Positions 36,805 through 45,824 of a DNA stretch of 64,000 nt are shown here, piece after piece (the stretch's first letter is position 1; each line of letters begins with the position of its first letter). Location of the stretch: NCBI RefSeq assembly GCF_000745015.1, contig NZ_JQNA01000002.1:5146001-5210000 (forward strand). The letters are read 5' to 3'. This stretch comes from Burkholderia sp. 9120 (GTDB taxonomy: Bacteria > Pseudomonadota > Gammaproteobacteria > Burkholderiales > Burkholderiaceae). The position numbers and the translations under genes were made by a program. The notes beneath the pieces are model-generated. The model saw nothing but the letters and a program-made list of their open reading frames with translations. It made no database searches and had not been told where the DNA came from.

Positions 36805-37656
36805 CTAGCCTTTCGTCGCGCCAAATGTCAAACCCGCCACGAAATGCTTCTGCATGGCAAAAAACATTGCTACCGAAGGCAGCGCCGCCAGAATCGATCC
36901 CGCCGACACGAGATTCCAGGCCGTGGTCCACTGCCCTTTCAGCGCGGCGACGCCAACGGTAATCGGCGCGGCGTCATCGCCCTGGGTCAGACAGAGCGCC
37001 CAGAAGTAGTCGTTCCACACGAAGGTGAAAACCAGAATCGCCAACGCCGCCAGTGCGGGCCGGATCAACGGCAGCACGATCCTGAAGAACACCGTCCACT
37101 CATTGGCGCCTTCGATCCGCGCCGCCTCGACCAGTTCGAACGGCAATTGCTTGATGAAATTGCGCAGGAACAGCGCGCAGAAGCCGGTCTGAAACGACAC
37201 GTGAAACAGAATCAGCGCGCCGACGGTGTTGAACAGGCCAAGCTGTAACGACAGATCCCGCACCGGAATCATCAGCACCTGCACCGGCACGAAATTCCCC
37301 GCGACAAAGGTCGCGAACAGGGCCGAATTGCCGCGAAACCGGTAGATCGCCAGCGCGAATCCCGCCATGGCCGCCAACGCGATCGAACCCACCACGGCCG
37401 GCACCGTAATCAGCACGCTATTCCAGAAATAGTGCAGCATCGGCGAGGTGGTCAGCGCCTCGCGATAGTTATCGAACATCGCGAAGTGCTTTGGCCAGCC
37501 CCAGTAGTTGCCTTCGCTCAACTCTTCCGTTGAACGCACCGAGGTGACGAGCACGGCGATCATCGGCAGCAGCCAGATCAGCAGCGCGAGCGGCAACGTG
37601 AGTTTGTAGACGCGGCGCGTGACCGGCTTCCATTTGTCGATAGGGATCGGAAACAT
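36805..37656 (-). CDS. Sugar ABC transporter permease (MalG-type)
   Basis: 283 residues, six membrane helices. The EAA loop that docks with the ATPase reads VEAARIEGANEWTVFFRIVL, followed by PLIRPALA. It is a CUT1-family permease paired with the gene just upstream (10 bases apart). Final gene of the operon before its terminator. Substrate is probably a galactoside, given the GH42 enzyme in the same operon. Confidence 0.93.
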   Translation of the reverse strand: MFPIPIDKWKPVTRRVYKLTLPLALLIWLLPMIAVLVTSVRSTEELSEGNYWGWPKHFAMFDNYREALTTSPMLHYFWNSVLITVPAVVGSIALAAMAGFALAIYRFRGNSALFATFVAGNFVPVQVLMIPVRDLSLQLGLFNTVGALILFHVSFQTGFCALFLRNFIKQLPFELVEAARIEGANEWTVFFRIVLPLIRPALAALAILVFTFVWNDYFWALCLTQGDDAAPITVGVAALKGQWTTAWNLVSAGSILAALPSVAMFFAMQKHFVAGLTFGATKG

Positions 37657-37666
37657 GGTCGGCTCC

Positions 37667-38650
37667 TTATTGCTCGGCGCGCAGCATTCGCCGCAAGTGA
37701 TAAACGATGTACACCAGCATGATGGCGAACAGCACCACCGCCACCGCGGCCGAATAACCGATGCGGTAGTACTTGATCGCCTGGTCGTACATGTAATACG
37801 CGAGCACGGTCGAGCTTTCGAACGGGCCGCCGCCGGTCATCACCGAGATCAGATCGAAACTGCGCAACGCGCCGATGATCGTGACGACGATCGCCATGAA
37901 CGTGGTGGGCCGCAATTGCGGCAGGATCACGTGCCACAGCATCGACCAGCCGCGTGCGCCTTCCATTCGCGCGGCTTCGATCTGCTCGGCGTTCAGCGAC
38001 GTCAAGCCGGTCAGGTAAAGAATCATGCAATAGGCGGTTTGCGGCCACAGTGCCGCGAACACGATGCCGAGCGTCGCGTAGCGCGGATCGCCGAGCACCG
38101 GTACACCGTGACCCAGAATCACCGCAAGCAAACCGAAGGTCGGGTCGTAAAACCACGAAAAGATCAGGCCCACCACCACGCCCGACAACACGAACGGCGC
38201 GAAAAACAGCGATTTGACGATGCGGATGCCGGCCACGGCCTGATTCAGGTACAGCGCGACGGCGAGGCCCATCGGCGGGGCGAGCAGGAAGAGCAGCAAC
38301 CAGATCAGGTTGTTTTTCAGCGCCGTGTAGAACGTCGCCGTGTGGAACAACTCCACGTAATTCGCGAGCCCGACGAACGACGGGTCGGTCATGCCGTCCC
38401 AGGTGAAAAAGCTCAGGCGGATGGTCGACAGGATCGGCCACACCACGTAGATGGCGACCATCACGCACGCGGGCGCGAGAAACAGAAACGCGGCGCGGCT
38501 TTGCCGGCGCGCGGTCGGCGACGGCCGGCGACGACGCGTGGCGGCCTGCGAGCCGCCGCGCGTCGCGCCGCCGGACGCGGGCGAGCCCGGGCCACCGGTT
38601 TCAGTAGAGCCGCCGATAGTGTGGCGGGTGACGGATTGCGACACGATCAT
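37667..38650 (-). CDS. Sugar ABC transporter permease (MalF-type)
   Basis: 327 residues from the ATG at 38650, with CAGGAGA just upstream. A basic, low-complexity N-terminal stretch (residues 15-55) precedes six helices. The EAA loop reads IEAARMEGARGWSMLWHVIL, followed by PQLRPT. CUT1-family partner of the adjacent MalG-type permease. Longer open frame to 38710 adds residues without a ribosome-binding site. Confidence 0.93.
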   Translation of the reverse strand: MIVSQSVTRHTIGGSTETGGPGSPASGGATRGGSQAATRRRRPSPTARRQSRAAFLFLAPACVMVAIYVVWPILSTIRLSFFTWDGMTDPSFVGLANYVELFHTATFYTALKNNLIWLLLFLLAPPMGLAVALYLNQAVAGIRIVKSLFFAPFVLSGVVVGLIFSWFYDPTFGLLAVILGHGVPVLGDPRYATLGIVFAALWPQTAYCMILYLTGLTSLNAEQIEAARMEGARGWSMLWHVILPQLRPTTFMAIVVTIIGALRSFDLISVMTGGGPFESSTVLAYYMYDQAIKYYRIGYSAAVAVVLFAIMLVYIVYHLRRMLRAEQ

Positions 38651-38756
38651 TCTCCTGTCGACCGGAGTTAGCGCAGCGCTGTCGAGAGCGCTAACCCCGG
38701 TCCCACGCACTGGTGCGTTCGATCACGACAAACGGCGGCCTCACGGCCGCCACCGC

Positions 38757-40010
38757 TCACTTCTTGTAGATCCGCTTACGCGTCTGCTCGAGTTGAGCGA
38801 GAACGTCGTCGAGTTTCGAAGGATCGGAGATGAACTGCTGCATCCCCTTCATGCCTTCGTCGGCCATTTCCTTCGTCATATCGCGATCGTAGAACTGCGC
38901 AATGCCGCCCTTCGTGTTCGCGAGAATCTGGAAGCCGATCTTGGAGATCGGATCTTCCGGCTCCGGCGACTTGCTGTTCGCCGACAGCGAGCCGAGCCCG
39001 ATCGCCAGTTTCGCGCCGATCTCAGGCGTTTCGACGAAGGCCAGGAACGTGTGCGCGTCGGCCTTGTTCTTCGCCTTCGACGGGATATGCAGAGATTCGA
39101 CCGGGCCGTCTTCGGCGGTCGGCACCTTCGCGTCGATGATCGGGAACTGGAAGTAGCCCATGTCCGGCTTCACATTCGGCGGGAAACCCGCGGTGATGAA
39201 CGTGCCCATCAGCATCATCGCGGCCTTGCCCTGGAACAGGAACGGCTGCACCGAATCCAGATCGTACGAGAGCGAGTTGTCGATGAAATAGCCGGCGTCG
39301 ATCAACTGCTTCCACGTCGTGTAGACCTTCTTCACGCGCGGATCGGTGTACGCAATGTCGCCCGCCATCAGCTTCTGGTGAAACGCATTGCCGTTCAGAC
39401 GCAGGTCGAGATAATCGAACCAGCCGGCGAGCGTCCACGAATCGCGGCCCGCCACGGCGATCGGCGTGATGCCCGCGGCTTTCAGCTTCTTGCAGTCGTC
39501 GAGGAACTGATCCCAGGTTTTCGGTTCGCCGGCAATGCCGACCTTCTGGAACAGATCCTTGCGATAGAACATGCCCCACGAGTAGTACACGGTCGGCGCG
39601 GCGTACTGCTTGCCCTTATACGAAGACGCCTCTTTGGTCGACGCGTACATGTCGTTCCAGCCGTTCTTCGCCCAGTCGCCGCTCAGGTCTTCGAACAGAC
39701 CGCGCTGCGCGTAATACGCCATGCGTTCGCCGTCATGCCAGTTGACGATGTCGGGCGCGACGGTCGAGAGCCAGCCGGGCAACTGGACCTTGTACGCTTC
39801 CTCGTCGACGAACGACACCTTCACGTCGATGCCGGGATGCGCTTTCTTGAAGTCGTCGATCACCGACTGCCATACCGCGCGCTGGCTCGCGCCCTTGAAC
39901 GCGATGTTGGCCGTCAGCGTGCCCGCCTGCGCCGTACTGACGACGGAGGTCCCCGCAGCCGCCGCGGCCAGCGCGAGTGCCAACAGAATCTTGCGTGGTT
40001 TCAGCTTCAT
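38757..40010 (-). CDS. Sugar ABC transporter substrate-binding protein
   Basis: 417 residues. Signal peptide ends near STAQAG (residues 24-30). The mature protein has the extracellular sugar-binding fold: GASQRAVWQSVIDDFKKAHP, TVYYSWGMFYRKDLFQKVGI, and FLFQGKAAMMLMGTFITAG. AGGAG is well placed before the ATG. Delivers sugar to the two permeases. No strong lipobox, so soluble in the periplasm. Confidence 0.93.
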   Translation of the reverse strand: MKLKPRKILLALALAAAAAGTSVVSTAQAGTLTANIAFKGASQRAVWQSVIDDFKKAHPGIDVKVSFVDEEAYKVQLPGWLSTVAPDIVNWHDGERMAYYAQRGLFEDLSGDWAKNGWNDMYASTKEASSYKGKQYAAPTVYYSWGMFYRKDLFQKVGIAGEPKTWDQFLDDCKKLKAAGITPIAVAGRDSWTLAGWFDYLDLRLNGNAFHQKLMAGDIAYTDPRVKKVYTTWKQLIDAGYFIDNSLSYDLDSVQPFLFQGKAAMMLMGTFITAGFPPNVKPDMGYFQFPIIDAKVPTAEDGPVESLHIPSKAKNKADAHTFLAFVETPEIGAKLAIGLGSLSANSKSPEPEDPISKIGFQILANTKGGIAQFYDRDMTKEMADEGMKGMQQFISDPSKLDDVLAQLEQTRKRIYKK

Positions 40011-40106
40011 GTTGCCTGTCTCCTTTTATGCCTTGATTTTGCGTCGTTGTATTTACTGCGTGGAATCCTGCCGGTCAGCGCTATTCGTCAGCGGTACTCG
40101 CGCGTG

Positions 40107-42122
40107 TTATGTCGTCGTGTTCGATCGGTAGACGCTCACGCCTTGCGGTTCTATCTCACGCGCGCCGACTACGATCGACTGTTCATCGATATCGGCGAGC
40201 GTGTACGCGTCGTCGCCATAGTTGAACACATAGGTCAGCGCGCCGCGTCGGCTCAAGCGCACACTGTCGCCGAGCCACATCGTTTCGAGGCCCGCCTGCT
40301 GGGCGATGCGCGAGAACAGCCGGGTGGTCAGCGCCTCGTCGAACAGACTCGCGAGATAGTGAAACGCGCCGCTTCGCACATACGCCGGTTGGCCGTCCGC
40401 AAACTGGGCGAGCACGTCGAACGAAGCACGGGCATCGGCATCATCGGCTTCGATGAAATCGCGCCAATGCCGCGCGAAGCCATCGGCACGGCTCGCGTCG
40501 TGGTTCGCTTTGCCGCTATCGTTGAAACGCACCGCTTCGGTCACGTTCGGCCGCATCGACTCGACGCGCCAGACCCGCAGCGGCAACACCGAAGCCAGCG
40601 CACCCGGCGGCAAATGGGCGGGAATCTGCAAGTCCGCGGTCTTCGAGCCGGTGCGCGGCCCGAACACCACCTGCGCTCCCGAGCTTGCCAGCCGCGCGGC
40701 CAGATCGTCCGGCACCACCGGCAACGGCGGCACGACGATCATCCGGTAGCCGTCGAGCGGCGCGTCGACCGGCACGACATCGACGTCGAGTCCGAGCGCG
40801 CGCAGCGCCGAGTAATACTCGAACGCAAAGCGGGGATAGTGAAAGTCCGCACCCTGCGGATGAATCTCGAACAGCCACTTCGCCTCGTAGTCGTAGACCA
40901 GCGCGACGGTCGAGCGAATCGCGGCGTTAGCGTCGGCATCCGCCGCAAGCACCGTGCGAATTTCGTCGGCCACCCGCGCCGCTTCGTTACCGCCCACGTC
41001 GAGCCGGTTATCCGGCGTGTTCAGCCCGGCATGCATCTGCTCCTGCGCGAACGGCGCCTGACGCCAGCGGAAGTACGACACGCAACCGGCGCCGTGCGCG
41101 AACGCTTCCCAACTCCACAGGCGCACCATGCCCGGCAGCGGCGCCGGATTCCACAGCGCCCAGTTCACCGGACCCGGCTGCTGCTCCATCACCCAGAACG
41201 GCAGCTTCGACATGCCGCGATACACGTCGTGATTGAACGACGCAAAGTCCGGATGACCGCTGCGCAGCCAGCGCGCCTTCACGTCCGGCGCGAACCATTG
41301 TTCTTCGAGCGCGCCGAGCGGATAGCTGTCCCACGACGCAACGTCGAGATCGGCGGCGACCTTGTAGTGATCGAACTCGGTGAAGAGCTGCATGAAGTTA
41401 TGCGCGACCGGCCGCCCCGGCGAATGCGCGCGGATGATCTCGACCTGCATGCGGTTATAGCGCGCGACTTCGTCGGACGCGAAACGCCGGTAATCGAGGC
41501 GATGCGACGGATGCGCTTCGGTCACGGTCGCGACCGGCGCGTCGATCTCGTCGAAGCTGCGGTACTCCATGCTCCAGAACACCGTGCCCCACGCGCGATT
41601 CAGCGCGTCGACGGTTTGATATTTCGCCTTCAGCCATTCACGGAAACGCCCCACCGCGGCCGGCGAATAACTCACCACCGTGTGATGGCAGCCGAATTCG
41701 TTATCCGTTTGCCAGTACGCAACCGCGGGATGCTTGCCGTAACGCTCGGCCACCGCCGTGCAGATCTTCTCGGATGCAACGAAATACGACGGCGACGAGA
41801 AGTCGTAATGACGGCGTGAGCCGAACGCACGCGGACGGCCATCCGCGCCGATCGGCAAAATATCCGGATGACGATCGATCAACCACTTGGGCGGCGTCGC
41901 GGTCGGCGTACACATGACGACCTGCAGACCGGCCGCGCCGAGCACGTCGATCGCGCGATCCAGCCAGCCCCAATCGTATTCGCCGGGCGTGGGCTCGATG
42001 CGGCTCCACGCGAATTCGGCGATCCGCACCTGTTCGATGCCGAGGGCTTTCATCCGGCGAGCGTCGTCTTCCCACATCGACTCCGGCCAGTGTTCCGGGT
42101 AATAACAGACTCCAAGGCGCAT
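40107..42122 (-). CDS. GH42 beta-galactosidase
   Basis: 671 residues from the ATG at 42122. The (beta/alpha)8 domain carries the acid/base Glu142 ([11 protein letters not shown]) and nucleophile Glu313 ([12 protein letters not shown]). Residues about 400-600 form the trimerisation domain and the C-terminal beta domain ends near 671. No signal peptide, so it cleaves imported galactosides inside the cell. Located between the ATPase gene and the binding-protein gene in a single operon. Substrate may be beta-galactosides from plant arabinogalactan; inference only. Confidence 0.95.
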   Translation of the reverse strand: MRLGVCYYPEHWPESMWEDDARRMKALGIEQVRIAEFAWSRIEPTPGEYDWGWLDRAIDVLGAAGLQVVMCTPTATPPKWLIDRHPDILPIGADGRPRAFGSRRHYDFSSPSYFVASEKICTAVAERYGKHPAVAYWQTDNEFGCHHTVVSYSPAAVGRFREWLKAKYQTVDALNRAWGTVFWSMEYRSFDEIDAPVATVTEAHPSHRLDYRRFASDEVARYNRMQVEIIRAHSPGRPVAHNFMQLFTEFDHYKVAADLDVASWDSYPLGALEEQWFAPDVKARWLRSGHPDFASFNHDVYRGMSKLPFWVMEQQPGPVNWALWNPAPLPGMVRLWSWEAFAHGAGCVSYFRWRQAPFAQEQMHAGLNTPDNRLDVGGNEAARVADEIRTVLAADADANAAIRSTVALVYDYEAKWLFEIHPQGADFHYPRFAFEYYSALRALGLDVDVVPVDAPLDGYRMIVVPPLPVVPDDLAARLASSGAQVVFGPRTGSKTADLQIPAHLPPGALASVLPLRVWRVESMRPNVTEAVRFNDSGKANHDASRADGFARHWRDFIEADDADARASFDVLAQFADGQPAYVRSGAFHYLASLFDEALTTRLFSRIAQQAGLETMWLGDSVRLSRRGALTYVFNYGDDAYTLADIDEQSIVVGAREIEPQGVSVYRSNTTT

Positions 42123-42133
42123 CCGAATGTCCT

Positions 42134-43288
42134 CTATGCGTAGTGTTCGACGGATTCGAGCGAAGCGGCGGCAAAGCCGTCTTCGGTAAACAAATGGCAA
42201 GCGGCACGGGGCACGCGCAAGCGCGCCTCGTCGCCGGGCACAAGGCGTGTATCGCCCGGCGCTTTGGCGATCAGCACAGCGCCGCCGGGTTGATCGAGGT
42301 GGACGTAGCTGTGTTCGCCGAGCTGCTCGATGAGCGAGACGGTGCGGATCAGGACGGCGGCGTCGCTGGCGGCGGAGGATGCGTCGAGCAACTCCAGATG
42401 CTCAGGACGCACACCGAGCGTGACCGGTTGCGCGGCCTGCAGGCCCTCGCCGCTCACCGGCACGTGGACGTTTTCGCCGGTGTGGTCGAGCGTCACGAGC
42501 ACGCCTTGCGGATCGATCGACTGCACGCGTCCCGGCAGGAAATTCATGCGCGGCGAGCCGATGAAACCGGCGACAAAGCGGCTCTTCGGGCGGTGATACA
42601 ACTCGAGCGGCGCGCCGATCTGCGCAATGCTGCCGTAGCGCTCCGTGTCCTTGCCGGCGTGCAGCAACACGATCTTGTCGGCGAGCGTCATCGCTTCGAT
42701 CTGGTCGTGCGTCACGTAGACCACGCTGGCTTTGGCGAACTGTTTATGCAGCCGCGCGATTTCAATGCGGGTCTGCCCACGCAGCGTGGCATCGAGATTG
42801 GACAAGGGTTCGTCGAACAGAAACACGCCGGGCTGCCGCACGATCGCGCGGCCAATCGCCACCCGTTGCCGCTGACCGCCCGACAACGCTTTCGGCCGAC
42901 GGTCGAGCAACGCCTCCAGCTGCAGAATGCGCGCGGCTTCGCGCACCTTGCGGTCGATTTCGTCTTTCGGGGTTTTGGCGAGCTTCAGGCCGAAGGCCAT
43001 GTTCTCGAACACGGTCATGTGCGGAAACAGCGCGTAGCTCTGGAACACCATCGCCACGCCGCGTTGCGCGGCGGGCACGTCGTTGACGAGGCGTCCGTCG
43101 ATCGAGAGGTCGCCGTCGGTCGCGTCTTCGAGGCCGGCGATCATCCGCAACAAGGTCGACTTGCCGCAACCGGATGGACCGAGAAATACGCAGAACTCGT
43201 TCTCGCCAATCTCGAGATCGACGTCGCGGATCACTAACGCGCCGTCGCCATACGCCTTCTGCACGCCTCTTAACGAAATGCTCGCCAT
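42134..43288 (-). CDS. Sugar ABC transporter ATP-binding protein (MalK/UgpC-type)
   Basis: 384 residues. Walker [10 protein letters not shown] (37-45), Q-loop in [11 protein letters not shown], signature LSGGQRQR, Walker [14 protein letters not shown]-loop VTHDQ. The C-terminal third is the TOBE/MalK regulatory region (GVRPEHLEL). First gene of the operon; its stop lies 11 bases before the GH42 start. Powers import through the two permeases. Divergent from a LacI gene. Confidence 0.95.
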   Translation of the reverse strand: MASISLRGVQKAYGDGALVIRDVDLEIGENEFCVFLGPSGCGKSTLLRMIAGLEDATDGDLSIDGRLVNDVPAAQRGVAMVFQSYALFPHMTVFENMAFGLKLAKTPKDEIDRKVREAARILQLEALLDRRPKALSGGQRQRVAIGRAIVRQPGVFLFDEPLSNLDATLRGQTRIEIARLHKQFAKASVVYVTHDQIEAMTLADKIVLLHAGKDTERYGSIAQIGAPLELYHRPKSRFVAGFIGSPRMNFLPGRVQSIDPQGVLVTLDHTGENVHVPVSGEGLQAAQPVTLGVRPEHLELLDASSAASDAAVLIRTVSLIEQLGEHSYVHLDQPGGAVLIAKAPGDTRLVPGDEARLRVPRAACHLFTEDGFAAASLESVEHYA

Positions 43289-43325
43289 CGCATCGACTCC
43301 GTGATTTAATCGGCTCGAAGTCGGA

Positions 43326-43341
43326 GATTAAGCGCTTAATC
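43326..43341. promoter_or_regulatory. LacI-type operator in the divergent promoter
   Basis: GATTAAGCGCTTAATC is a perfect 16-bp palindrome with the central CG typical of LacI/GalR operators (TTAAGCGCTTAA). It lies 38 bases from the ATPase ATG and 138 from the LacI ATG. A second dyad, CGATCGC-GA-GCGATCG, sits at 43359-43374. Confidence 0.75.
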
Positions 43342-43478
43342 AGCAGACCCGAAAAAATCGATCGCGAGCGATCGTTGGGTCTTGCCTGTCTCCGATATCG
43401 TTTGTTTATGAGACAGATGGTGCCGCGCCTCGTGCCTCGATGCAAATGCCGGACACCCATCCCATATATTGAAAAACC

Positions 43479-44510
43479 ATGCCCACACTCAGCGAAGTCG
43501 CGCGTCATGCCGGCGTCACCCCTGCCACGGTGTCCAACGTGCTGCGCAATCGCGGCCGGGTCGGCGCGCAAACCCGCCAGCGGGTGCTCGATGCCGTGGA
43601 CGCGCTCGGCTACCGTCCGCACCTCGCCGCCCGCGCGCTCGCCGAGGGTCGCGCGCCGACGCTCGCGCTGATGGTGTCAAGCATCGCCAATCCGTTCTAT
43701 CCGGAGTTCGCGCTGGCTGTCGAACGCGCGGCGCGCACCAGCGGCCACTTCGTGATCATCTGCAATACCAACGAAGATCCGCAGACCGGCCGCGCGTATC
43801 TCGACCAGATTGCCGGCACGCTCTCCGAGGGCGTGCTCGTGACGAACGCGAACCTCGATTTCGCCGACCTGCACACCACCGAAGCACGCGGCACGCCGGT
43901 CGTGCTATGTATGTGGGAGCGGCCCAACGAGCCGCCCGGATTGCCGTGCGTCGCGGTGGATTTTCGTCTGGCGGGCGAGTTGGCCGGCGCGCATCTGCTG
44001 ACGCTGGGGCATCGACGGATCGGCGCGATTGTCGGCAGCAAGGCGTCGGGGATTCACGCGGCGCGTTATCAGGGTTTTGTCGATGCGCTGCACGCGGCAG
44101 GCGCGCCGAAAAGCCCCGTCAAACATGCGCTCGATACGATTCAAGGCGGCTACGACGCGGCGCGCGCGCTGCTCGAAGCCGATCCCAAACTCACCGCGAT
44201 TTTCTCGACCAACGACTTGCCCGCGCTCGGCGCGATGCATGCCGCCGCGGATCTCGGCCTGCATGTGCCGGACGACCTCTCCGTGATCGGCATCACCGAC
44301 ATTCAGCTCGCGCGCGAATCGCGTCCCGCGCTGACTACGGTGGCCGTGCCGACCGTGGAAGTCGCTGGGCTCGCGGTGTCGTTGTTGCGCGAACTGATCG
44401 AGTCGTCGTATGGGCAAGCGGGACGCGACGCGGCAAGCGTGCCGATGCGGATTTCGTCGCCGCCCGAACTGGTCGTGCGTGCCTCCACCGGCGCGCCGCG
44501 TTCGCGCTGA
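43479..44510 (+). CDS. LacI family transcriptional regulator
   Basis: 343 residues. HTH at 3-50: TLSEVARHAGVTPATVSNVL, then the hinge helix region LGYRPHLAARALAEG. The effector domain has the LacI landmarks ALMVSSIANPFYPEFALAVE and FSTNDLPALGAMHAAADLGL. Divergent from the galactoside ABC operon, with a perfect LacI-type operator between, so it very probably represses that operon and itself. Inducer not known. Confidence 0.95.
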   Translation: MPTLSEVARHAGVTPATVSNVLRNRGRVGAQTRQRVLDAVDALGYRPHLAARALAEGRAPTLALMVSSIANPFYPEFALAVERAARTSGHFVIICNTNEDPQTGRAYLDQIAGTLSEGVLVTNANLDFADLHTTEARGTPVVLCMWERPNEPPGLPCVAVDFRLAGELAGAHLLTLGHRRIGAIVGSKASGIHAARYQGFVDALHAAGAPKSPVKHALDTIQGGYDAARALLEADPKLTAIFSTNDLPALGAMHAAADLGLHVPDDLSVIGITDIQLARESRPALTTVAVPTVEVAGLAVSLLRELIESSYGQAGRDAASVPMRISSPPELVVRASTGAPRSR

Positions 44511-44517
44511 TGTGGCC

Positions 44518-44539
44518 GTAACGCCCGCCCGGGCGTTAC
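44518..44539. repeat. Perfect hairpin after the LacI gene, without U-tract
   Basis: Arms GTAACGCCCG (44518-44527) and CGGGCGTTAC (44530-44539), two-base centre, eight bases past the stop codon. Followed by GTAGCG. Confidence 0.7.
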
Positions 44540-44639
44540 GTAGCGAACGCTGCAAACGGCGGTAACGCCGGTCCGGTCCATTCGTCGCAAACCCACGCGG
44601 CACAAGGCTTCACGGCGATCTTTCCCGCGCTCCATGCTG

Positions 44640-44656
44640 TTGGCACGGTCTCTGCA
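44640..44656 (+). promoter_or_regulatory. Sigma-54 (RpoN) promoter of the YcgR gene
   Basis: TTGGCACGGTCTCTGCA matches the -24/-12 consensus (TGGCACG-N4-TTGCA with one change): GG at 44642-44643 and GC at 44654-44655, ten bases between as required. It predicts transcription from about 44667, 18 bases before the ATG. Confidence 0.7.
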
Positions 44657-44684
44657 ATAAGACACGCAAAGGCCACCCAAACAC

Positions 44685-45473
44685 ATGGATACTCAAATGA
44701 TCGCCGATCTTCAACTGGACGCCGACGTCGCCGAACCGACACTCACTCGGGCTTCGGATATCGATTCGAGTTTCGCGCAACATCACCCGTTGCAAATCGC
44801 CGTTTGCCTGCGCAACCTGGTGGCGAATCAGGACTTCGTGACGGTGGAATTCGGCGGCAAGCAGATCGTCACGCAACTGCTCGACGTCGACTCGCGCAAT
44901 GCACGTTTTATCTTCGACGCGGGTAACGTCGCCGACGATAACCGCGCCCTTCCCGGCGCACGCCAACTGACGTTCCGCAGCCTGCCGGGCGGTATCCGCA
45001 CCGAGTTCACGACGCTCAACGCGACGCCGATCGTGTTCGACGGCCTGCCCGCTTTCGAGGCCGCCTTTCCCGCGCTGCTCTACTCCGTGCAACGGCGCGA
45101 GTTCTTCCGCGTGCAGACGCCCGTGCTCGATCCGTACACGGCAAGCGGCGCTTACGTGGATGGCGGCTCGTTCCGGCTGGAGTTGCAGGATCTGTCGCTA
45201 GGCGGCATCGCGTTGAATACCGCCGACGAACGTGTCGGTTCGCTCGACGCCGGCACGATTCTGCGCGACGTCACGCTGCAACTCGGCGGTTTCGGCACGC
45301 TGCGCCTCGACCTGGAAATCGTCGCGCCGCGTCGGCTGGTCACGCAGAAGGGCGACCGGCGCTACGTGATCGGCTGCAAGTTCGTGCAACTGCCGGGGAC
45401 GGCCGAACGGACTCTGCAACGCGTCGTCACGCAGCTTGAAACGAAGCGGCAAACGCTCGCGCCGCGTCGGTAA
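44685..45473 (+). CDS. ycgR: YcgR-type flagellar brake protein (PilZ domain)
   Basis: 262 residues. Residues 30-130 correspond to the YcgR N-terminal domain, and residues 133-255 are a PilZ domain with both c-di-GMP contact motifs: R-R-x-x-x-R as RREFFR (137-142) and D-x-S-x-x-G as DLSLGG (169-174). At high c-di-GMP such proteins slow the flagellar motor by contacting MotA/FliG. The gene is alone, driven by a sigma-54 promoter and far from flagellar structural genes. A second in-frame ATG at 44697 is possible. Relation to the stator genes at 16-19 kb is speculative. Confidence 0.9.
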   Translation: MDTQMIADLQLDADVAEPTLTRASDIDSSFAQHHPLQIAVCLRNLVANQDFVTVEFGGKQIVTQLLDVDSRNARFIFDAGNVADDNRALPGARQLTFRSLPGGIRTEFTTLNATPIVFDGLPAFEAAFPALLYSVQRREFFRVQTPVLDPYTASGAYVDGGSFRLELQDLSLGGIALNTADERVGSLDAGTILRDVTLQLGGFGTLRLDLEIVAPRRLVTQKGDRRYVIGCKFVQLPGTAERTLQRVVTQLETKRQTLAPRR

Positions 45474-45485
45474 GTCGAGCCACAT

Positions 45486-45506
45486 GGCGCACGCCGCGCG
45501 TGCGCC
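45486..45506. repeat. Perfect hairpin after the ycgR gene, without U-tract
   Basis: Arms GGCGCACGC (45486-45494) and GCGTGCGCC (45498-45506), loop CGC, 13 bases past the stop. Confidence 0.65.
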
Positions 45507-45670
45507 AATCCCCCCTCACGCACCCTTCAACTCACTTTCAATCGAGCCAGGACTTTCCCGAAGCCCCGGCGCGCCATCTCGCACCGCACCAAGCCGCCCT
45601 CGCCCTGTCACGTAAGGCTTGCAGCCTTCACGCCGATTCGCGCGGGTCATCCCTCGTTCGGATTCGTAGC

Positions 45671-45699
45671 TTGACGTGCCTCGTCGCGCCTGCTGTACT
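45671..45699 (+). promoter_or_regulatory. Sigma-70-type promoter for the FrcBCA-like operon
   Basis: TTGACG (45671-45676), 17-base spacer, TGTACT (45694-45699). The -10 box overlaps the inverted repeat that starts at 45698, so a bound repressor would block it. Confidence 0.5.
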
Positions 45700-45720
45700 A
45701 AATCAACCAAAGTGATTTAG
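45698..45720. promoter_or_regulatory. Candidate ROK-regulator operator
   Basis: Inverted repeat CTAAATCA-N7-TGATTTAG with perfect 8-bp arms (45698-45705 and 45713-45720). Position over the start of transcription fits repression by the ROK protein encoded at the end of the operon. Confidence 0.6.
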
Positions 45721-45824
45721 GCGAGCCCAACCAGGCCGCCGACCAGGTTGCCAGGCACGCAGCGTTCGCGCCTGCAACCGCCAGCAGTCCATTACGTCGT
45801 TGCCAATAACCGGAGGAGCGTCCC

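Larger units (their letters stand above)
45474..45824. other. Intergenic region before the FrcBCA-like operon
   Basis: 351 bases with no supported gene. It holds the ycgR 3' hairpin, then the promoter and operator candidates of the following sugar operon (45671-45720), and an untranslated leader of about 110 bases. No riboswitch recognised. Confidence 0.6.

Noticed and set aside
38451..41819. A 1122-codon open frame on the plus strand
   Set aside because: It lies antisense to the well-supported permease, binding-protein and GH42 genes and is rich in Arg and His, the usual shadow of high-GC coding sequence.
45500..45715. Possible 71-residue plus-strand small protein between ycgR and frcB
   Set aside because: Starts inside the ycgR hairpin, covers the promoter of the next operon, and has no ribosome-binding site.
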